Of a stretch of DNA of 64,000 nt, positions 59,681-64,000 are shown piece after piece. The first letter of the stretch is position 1, and every line of letters starts with the position of its first letter. The notes beneath the pieces were generated by a model, which saw only the letters and a list, made by a program, of their open reading frames with translations, did no database searches and was not told where the DNA came from. The DNA comes from Frankia alni ACN14a. Its GTDB lineage: Bacteria > Actinomycetota > Actinomycetes > Frankiales > Frankiaceae. The DNA lies in NCBI RefSeq assembly GCF_000058485.1, contig NC_008278.1, forward strand, positions 800,962 to 864,961. The letters are read 5' to 3'. A program made the translations under genes and the position numbers.

Positions 59681-61315
59681 ATGGGCCGCCTTCAGGGTTC
59701 GTACCGACCATCGTTGGGGACGCCCGTCGGGCCGGTTCCCGACGATCAGCCGATCGACGTCACGGTCGTGCTGCGCCCCACCGCCGCGGATGACTTCCGC
59801 GCCGACCCGGACGACGTCGCCGCGGTGCGCGCGTTCGCCGGGCGGGCCGGACTGGACGTCGCCGAGGTCGACGAGCCCGCCCGCACCGTCCGCCTGCGGG
59901 GCCCGGCCGCCGCCGCGCGCACCGCCTTCGACACCCCGCTGGCCCTCTACGACTCCGGCGGTCGGGCCATCCGTGGCCGCGAGGGCGACCTCGGCCTGCC
60001 CGACGAGCTCGACGACCGCGTCGTGGCCGTGCTCGGCCTCGACGAGCGTCCCGCCGCCCGGCCACGCTTCCAGCCCGCCGCCTCCGCGCGGCAGGGCCTG
60101 ACCGCCCTGCAGGTCGCGCGGGCCTACGACTTCCCCGCCGCGACCGGCGAGGGCCAGACCATCGCGATCATTGAGCTCGGCGGCGGGTTCGGCCAGGCCG
60201 ACCTCGACACCTACTTCGGCGGCCTGGACCTGCCGACCCCGGCGGTGTCCGCCGTCGGCGTGCAGGGCGCCGCCAACGTCCCCGGCGGTGATCCGGACGG
60301 CGCCGACGGCGAGGTGCTGCTCGACATCGAGGTCGCCGGGGCGGTCGCCCCCGGCGCCGCCCAGGTGGTCTACTTCGCGCCGAACACCGACGCCGGCTTC
60401 CTCGCGGCGATCAACGCGGCCGCCGCCGCCACCCCTCGCCCGGCGGCGATCAGTATCAGCTGGGGCGGCCCCGAGTCGTCCTGGACCGCGCAGGCGATGC
60501 GCGCCTACGACCAGGCATTCGCCGCCGCCCGCGCCGCCGGCATCACCGTCCTCGCGGCCGCCGGGGACGCCGGCGCCGACGACGCCACCGACCGGCTCGT
60601 CGCAGACTTCCCGGCCGGCTCGCCGAACGTGATCGCCTGCGGCGGAACGAAGCTGACCCTCGACGCCGCCGGCGCCCGCGCCAGCGAGGTGGTGTGGAAC
60701 GAGGCCGCCGACTCGGCGACCGGCGGCGGCTACTCGGCGACGTTCACCCGGCCGGCCTGGCAGCCGGCCGCCGTCGGCCGCTACCGCGGCCTGCCCGACA
60801 TCAGCGGCAACGCCGATCCGCAGACGGGCTACCGCGTCGTCGTGGACGGCCAGCCGACGGTCGTCGGCGGTACCTCCGCCGTCGCGCCGCTGCTGGCCGG
60901 ACTCGTCGCCCGCCTCGCGCAGCTCACCGGCGCCCCCGTCGCGGATCTCGCCGCCGTCGCCTACGCCAATCCCGCAGCCTTCACCGACATCACCGCCGGC
61001 GACAACCAGGGCTACCCGGCCCGCTCCGGGTGGGACCCGGCGTCGGGCCTCGGCAGCCCCGTCGGCACGAAGCTCCTCACCGCGGTCGGCGGCCCGACCC
61101 CGCCGCCGACCACTCCGCCCCCCACGACTCCGCCCCCCACGACTCCGCCGCCGACCATCCCGCCGCCGACCACCCCGCCGACGCAGACGGTGGACGCCGC
61201 GGACAGGGCGCTGTGGTCCGCCGTCGCGACCTGGGCGGGCGGCACCCACACGGGGGCAAACGCCAGGGCCGCAAAGGCGGTCCGTGCCTGGGCCCAGGCC
61301 AAGAGCCTCGCCTGA
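59681..61315 (+). CDS. S53 family serine-carboxyl peptidase (kumamolisin-like)
   Basis: 544 residues from ATG 59681 with GGAGG upstream. N-terminal pro-domain (about 1-140; VVLRPTAADDFRADP), then the catalytic domain: DGEVLLDIEVAGAVAPGA with the catalytic Glu and Asp, AAAGDAGADDATD (oxyanion Asp) and GGTSAVAPLLAG with the nucleophile Ser. The Ca-site region near the end reads DITAGDNQGYPARSGWDPASGLGSP. A Pro/Thr linker (PPPTT repeats) and a ~45-residue helical tail follow. There is no signal peptide, although the family is usually secreted. Confidence 0.92.
   Translation: MGRLQGSYRPSLGTPVGPVPDDQPIDVTVVLRPTAADDFRADPDDVAAVRAFAGRAGLDVAEVDEPARTVRLRGPAAAARTAFDTPLALYDSGGRAIRGREGDLGLPDELDDRVVAVLGLDERPAARPRFQPAASARQGLTALQVARAYDFPAATGEGQTIAIIELGGGFGQADLDTYFGGLDLPTPAVSAVGVQGAANVPGGDPDGADGEVLLDIEVAGAVAPGAAQVVYFAPNTDAGFLAAINAAAAATPRPAAISISWGGPESSWTAQAMRAYDQAFAAARAAGITVLAAAGDAGADDATDRLVADFPAGSPNVIACGGTKLTLDAAGARASEVVWNEAADSATGGGYSATFTRPAWQPAAVGRYRGLPDISGNADPQTGYRVVVDGQPTVVGGTSAVAPLLAGLVARLAQLTGAPVADLAAVAYANPAAFTDITAGDNQGYPARSGWDPASGLGSPVGTKLLTAVGGPTPPPTTPPPTTPPPTTPPPTIPPPTTPPTQTVDAADRALWSAVATWAGGTHTGANARAAKAVRAWAQAKSLA
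61101..61175 (+). repeat. Minisatellite, 5 units of 15 bp
   Basis: Units like ACGACTCCGCCCCCC encode PPPTT pentapeptides in the linker of the S53 peptidase. Confidence 0.85.
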
Positions 61316-61333
61316 CCGCACCCGTTCCACGAG

Positions 61334-61382
61334 GCGCCAGGTCCGGCATCAGGGAACTGTCCCGAGATGTCGGACCTGGCGC
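61334..61382. terminator. 49-bp near-perfect hairpin
   Basis: GCGCCAGGTCCGGCATC (61334-61350) pairs with 61366-61382 at 16 of 17 positions plus a G-T wobble, and the interior GGGA/TCCC adds a second stem with a 4-nt loop. Lies 19 nt after the S53 peptidase stop and before the convergent binding-protein gene, so it can act in both directions. The rest of 61383-61518 has CTCGGTCACCTCC direct repeats. Confidence 0.65.
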
Positions 61383-61518
61383 GTAAGGGCAGGAGACTGT
61401 CAGCCGTCCGGCCGCCGGAATCCGCCCACAACCTCCTCCCTCTCGGTCACCTCCCCCTCGGTCACCTCCATCTCGGTCTTCTGTACTTCGGCGACCTCCG
61501 ACTCCGGGCGGCGGGCGG

Positions 61519-62754
61519 TCAGTTGATCAGAGTGATGAGCTGGCGGCCGTCCTGCCAGGTGCCGGTCACGTCGGAGAACGCGTTGTTCTTCCAGTGCAGC
61601 AGCCGCACGGCCGTGTTGCAGATGGCCGGGAAAATGTCGATCTGCTTGTTGTCGCAGGTGTAGGGATGGGCCATGACGCTGGGCTGGTCGTGCGTGGCGC
61701 GCAGCGCGGTGAGCAGGCCTTCCGCGCTCGGCTGCGGGGTCTTCACCAGCAGGGCCCGCAGGTCGAGCACGGTGGAGAAGGCACCCTGCGACGCCGAGGT
61801 GCGATCCGCCTCCGGCACGGCCTTGCGGTAGGCCACCGCGTCGGCGTCCCCGCCGCTGGATCCGACGGGAACGTAGCTGGAGGCGAAGTAGAGGTTGTCG
61901 GTGCGGCCCCCGGCGGCCCGTGGCACCGCGGGCGTGGCGCAGGCGCCGACGAAGTAGATGTCGCTGTGGATGTTCAGTGCGGCCGCGGCCTGTACGATCC
62001 GCGCGCACGCAGCCGCCTGGAACACGACGATGATGGCGTCCGGGTTGCCGGCGGCGGCCTGGGTGAGTGCCGGCGCGAAGTCCGCCGCGTCCGATTTCTC
62101 AGCGATCAGCCGGACGTCGGTGACACCTTTCTTGCGCAGGATGTTCTGGGATCCCTTGATGGCGGCGGTGAGCAGCCCGGGGAGATCGACATACAACGCG
62201 TGTGCGCTGCGGATGTGTCGGGTCGCGGTGAGGTAGTCGGTGATGCCGAGCAGCTCGGCCACGCTGCCACCGGAAAGCGCGAACGCGTTCTTGGAGTCGA
62301 GTTCCCCGCTGAGCTGCGGAGAGCCGGTGACATAGGGGATGCGGGCCGCCTCGTATATCGGCATGGCGGCCTGCGTACCGAAATCGATGCCGCCGACCAC
62401 CGCGATCGGCTTTTCGGCGACCAGTCGGTTGGCGCAGTTCTGGGAGGATTCTGGGGAACCGTCGGTCACACAGGTCGCCAGCCGCAGGGGTCGCCCGCCG
62501 ACGCCGCCGAGCGCGGCATTCGCATGGTCCACGGCAGCCTGCGCCGCGCGCCGGGTCTCCGGGTATGACCCGAGAGTGCTGTTCTCGACGGTGACGAAGC
62601 CCAGGGTCACCGGTGGCCCGCTCAGGGGGGTCGACGAGGCGCCGGCTGCTGCGCCACCCGACGAGCCACCGCGTTGGCTCGTGCATCCGGCGCCGGCGAC
62701 GGCGACGGTCAGGGCGACGGAGAACGCGAACAGGACGCGGGAAGCTTGTCTCAC
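61519..62754 (-). CDS. Branched-chain amino acid ABC transporter substrate-binding lipoprotein
   Basis: 411 residues from GTG 62754. Lipoprotein signal with lipobox VAGAGC at about residues 19-24. Periplasmic-binding fold type I (Peripla_BP_6/LivK): VTLGFVTVENSTLGSYPETR, AVVGGIDFGTQAAMPIYEAA, YVTGSPQLSGEL, HALYVDLPGLLTAAIKGSQ and PDAIIVVFQAAACARIVQAA. Binds a small, often hydrophobic or aromatic compound for import; specificity unknown. The permease gene starts divergently 147 nt away. Confidence 0.88.
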   Translation of the reverse strand: MRQASRVLFAFSVALTVAVAGAGCTSQRGGSSGGAAAGASSTPLSGPPVTLGFVTVENSTLGSYPETRRAAQAAVDHANAALGGVGGRPLRLATCVTDGSPESSQNCANRLVAEKPIAVVGGIDFGTQAAMPIYEAARIPYVTGSPQLSGELDSKNAFALSGGSVAELLGITDYLTATRHIRSAHALYVDLPGLLTAAIKGSQNILRKKGVTDVRLIAEKSDAADFAPALTQAAAGNPDAIIVVFQAAACARIVQAAAALNIHSDIYFVGACATPAVPRAAGGRTDNLYFASSYVPVGSSGGDADAVAYRKAVPEADRTSASQGAFSTVLDLRALLVKTPQPSAEGLLTALRATHDQPSVMAHPYTCDNKQIDIFPAICNTAVRLLHWKNNAFSDVTGTWQDGRQLITLIN

Positions 62755-62901
62755 GGGCGCTCAAGCTACACTCCATCTCACCCGGTTCCTGGGTGAGACC
62801 GCCGGCCGGCGGGACGGGAGTGATTCGGTGACCGCGCGCCCACACTTCCGAGCCACCGCCCGGCCGTCGGCTTCGATGCTGGACATGTGCTCGGGAGCCC
62901 C

Positions 62902-64000
62902 GTGACCACCTATGTAGCCGCAATGCTGCTGGGCCTTGGCCCGGGCGCGGTGTACGCGGCGCTCGGACTCGGCCTGGTGCTCACCTACCGAGCGTCCGGT
63001 GTCGTCAACATCGCGCACGGTGCCTTCGCCATGTACGCCACCTATCAGTATGCCGAGCTGCGCGAGGTCGGTGATCTCGTCCTGCCCGTCGTCGGCCTGC
63101 CACCGCGAATTCACCTTACCGACACCCCCACGTTCGGGTTGGCATTGTCGGTATCCCTCGCGATGGCCGCCCTGCTGGCATTGGCGTCCTATCTGCTGGT
63201 CTTCCGGCCGTTGCGGCGCGCCCAGCCGATGATGACCGTCGTCGCGGCCGTCGGCCTCACCATCGCGTTGCAGGCCGTCGCCGTCGTCCAGTTCGGTTCG
63301 GACAACCGCTTCCTCGCCCCCGTACTGGCCCAGTCGCCGCTGCACCTGCTGGGCGTCACCGTGCCGAGTGACCGGCTGCTGCTGGCGGGCCTCGTCGTCG
63401 TGGCCGCGGCCGGCCTGTGGGCGATGTCGCGCTGGACCATGTTCGGCCTCGCGACCCGGGCCGTGGCGGACGATGCGGAGACCACCGCGCTGCTCGGCCG
63501 CCGGCCGGGCTGGATCGCCGCAACGAACTGGATGCTGGCGGCGGTGCTCGCCGCCCTGGCGGGCATCCTGGTCGCCCCGATCAGCGCGTTGAACCCGACG
63601 AGCTACTCGCTGTTCGTCGTGCCCGCGATCGCCGCGGCCCTGCTCGGCGGGCTGTCCTCGTTCGGCCTGACCGTCGCCGGTGCGCTCGGCCTCGGCGTCG
63701 CGCAGGGGTTCCTGCTTCCGTTGCAGCAGGACGTGGGCTGGCTCAACCAGCCGGGGCTGCGGGCGCTGCTGCCGATGATCCTCGTGCTCGCCGTGGCGGG
63801 TCGGCGCGGGACGCTGATCCCCGGCCGCGCGGCCGCGGCGGTCGTGTCGGTGCCGCTGCCCGTGGTCGAGCCCGCGCGGCGTCCGCTGGGCGGGCTGCTG
63901 CTCGGCGTGCCCGTCGGGGTCGTCGCGCTGCTTCTGCTCACCGGCTCGTGGCGGCTCGGGCTCGAGCGCAGCCTCGCCGGCGCCGTGGTGTGCCTGTCCT
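62902..64000 (+). CDS. Branched-chain amino acid ABC transporter permease (LivH-like), 3' end beyond window
   Basis: 366 residues to the edge from GTG 62902 (GGGAG upstream). LivH pattern: GLGPGAVYAALGLGLVLTYR, ASGVVNIAHGAFAMYATY, GLATRAVADDAETTALLG (EAA-type loop) and ALNPTSYSLFVVPAIAAALL with GGLSSFGLTVAGALGLGVAQ. About eight TM segments. LivH proteins usually end near residue 300; here the frame continues after PGRAAAAVVSVPLPVVEPAR with new TM segments, which suggests a LivH-LivM fusion. Confidence 0.88.
   Translation, partial: MTTYVAAMLLGLGPGAVYAALGLGLVLTYRASGVVNIAHGAFAMYATYQYAELREVGDLVLPVVGLPPRIHLTDTPTFGLALSVSLAMAALLALASYLLVFRPLRRAQPMMTVVAAVGLTIALQAVAVVQFGSDNRFLAPVLAQSPLHLLGVTVPSDRLLLAGLVVVAAAGLWAMSRWTMFGLATRAVADDAETTALLGRRPGWIAATNWMLAAVLAALAGILVAPISALNPTSYSLFVVPAIAAALLGGLSSFGLTVAGALGLGVAQGFLLPLQQDVGWLNQPGLRALLPMILVLAVAGRRGTLIPGRAAAAVVSVPLPVVEPARRPLGGLLLGVPVGVVALLLLTGSWRLGLERSLAGAVVCLS

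Noticed and set aside
1-64000. tRNA, rRNA, riboswitch or transposase genes
   Set aside because: None recognised by reading both strands; small RNAs cannot be excluded without a covariance-model search.

Overview
The window reads as a chromosomal segment of a very high-GC, GC3-rich actinobacterium. The style of the genes points to Frankia or a close relative: a DUF222/HNH (13E12-type) nuclease, two Pkn-type kinases, an F420-type LLM oxidoreductase, a kumamolisin-like S53 peptidase, frequent GTG starts and 4-bp start/stop overlaps. The genus is an inference. About 50 genes are supported. No rRNA, tRNA, CRISPR array or intact transposase was seen.

Layout. 1-5.3 kb: end of a luciferase-like oxidoreductase, a TPR-like protein, then a patatin lipase, a PlsC acyltransferase and an HNH nuclease. 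5.5-9.6 kb: a minus-strand envelope cluster (OmpA lipoprotein, VWA-like lipoprotein, two polytopic membrane proteins), then a 46-bp perfect palindrome and a 47-residue basic peptide gene. 9.7-20.6 kb: methyltransferase, IclR regulator, two Ser/Thr kinases, a TAXI solute receptor, a GT-C-like membrane protein and small hypotheticals. 21-26.4 kb: carrier-thioesterase fusion, F420 LLM oxidoreductase between two 19-bp repeat arrays, two SDRs, a P-loop gene remnant and a UspA-like protein. 26.9-32.4 kb: AUR1-type PAP2 protein, FAD oxidoreductase, hybrid histidine kinase. 32.6-39.3 kb: degenerate kinase/receiver pair, PfkB kinase, and a 1356-residue protein carrying two complete sensor-PAS-GGDEF modules. 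40.2-45.4 kb: AidB-like acyl-CoA dehydrogenase and two paralogous two-TM proteins with long repetitive tails. 45.5-49.2 kb: FMN reductase, small membrane protein, then two frameshifted genes. 49.5-53.3 kb: transsulfuration pair (cystathionine gamma-synthase and beta-synthase), YccF, ferritin-like protein. 55.1-59.5 kb: a heterodimeric ABC exporter behind a MerR-type promoter, and an SRPBCC protein. 59.7-64 kb: S53 peptidase, branched-chain amino acid binding protein and the start of its divergent permease.

The most striking large-scale signal is a high density of minisatellites: at least 19 arrays in 64 kb. Those inside genes have units of 15 or 18 bp (5 or 6 codons), so copy-number change keeps the frame. 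They fall in linkers, termini, or surface loops of enzymes. Four intergenic arrays have 15- or 19-bp units. Several genes also show lost stops or frameshifts.

Coordinates, starts and repeat periods were read directly from the sequence. Family assignments rest on motifs recognised by eye, with no database search. Functional links between neighbours are inference.
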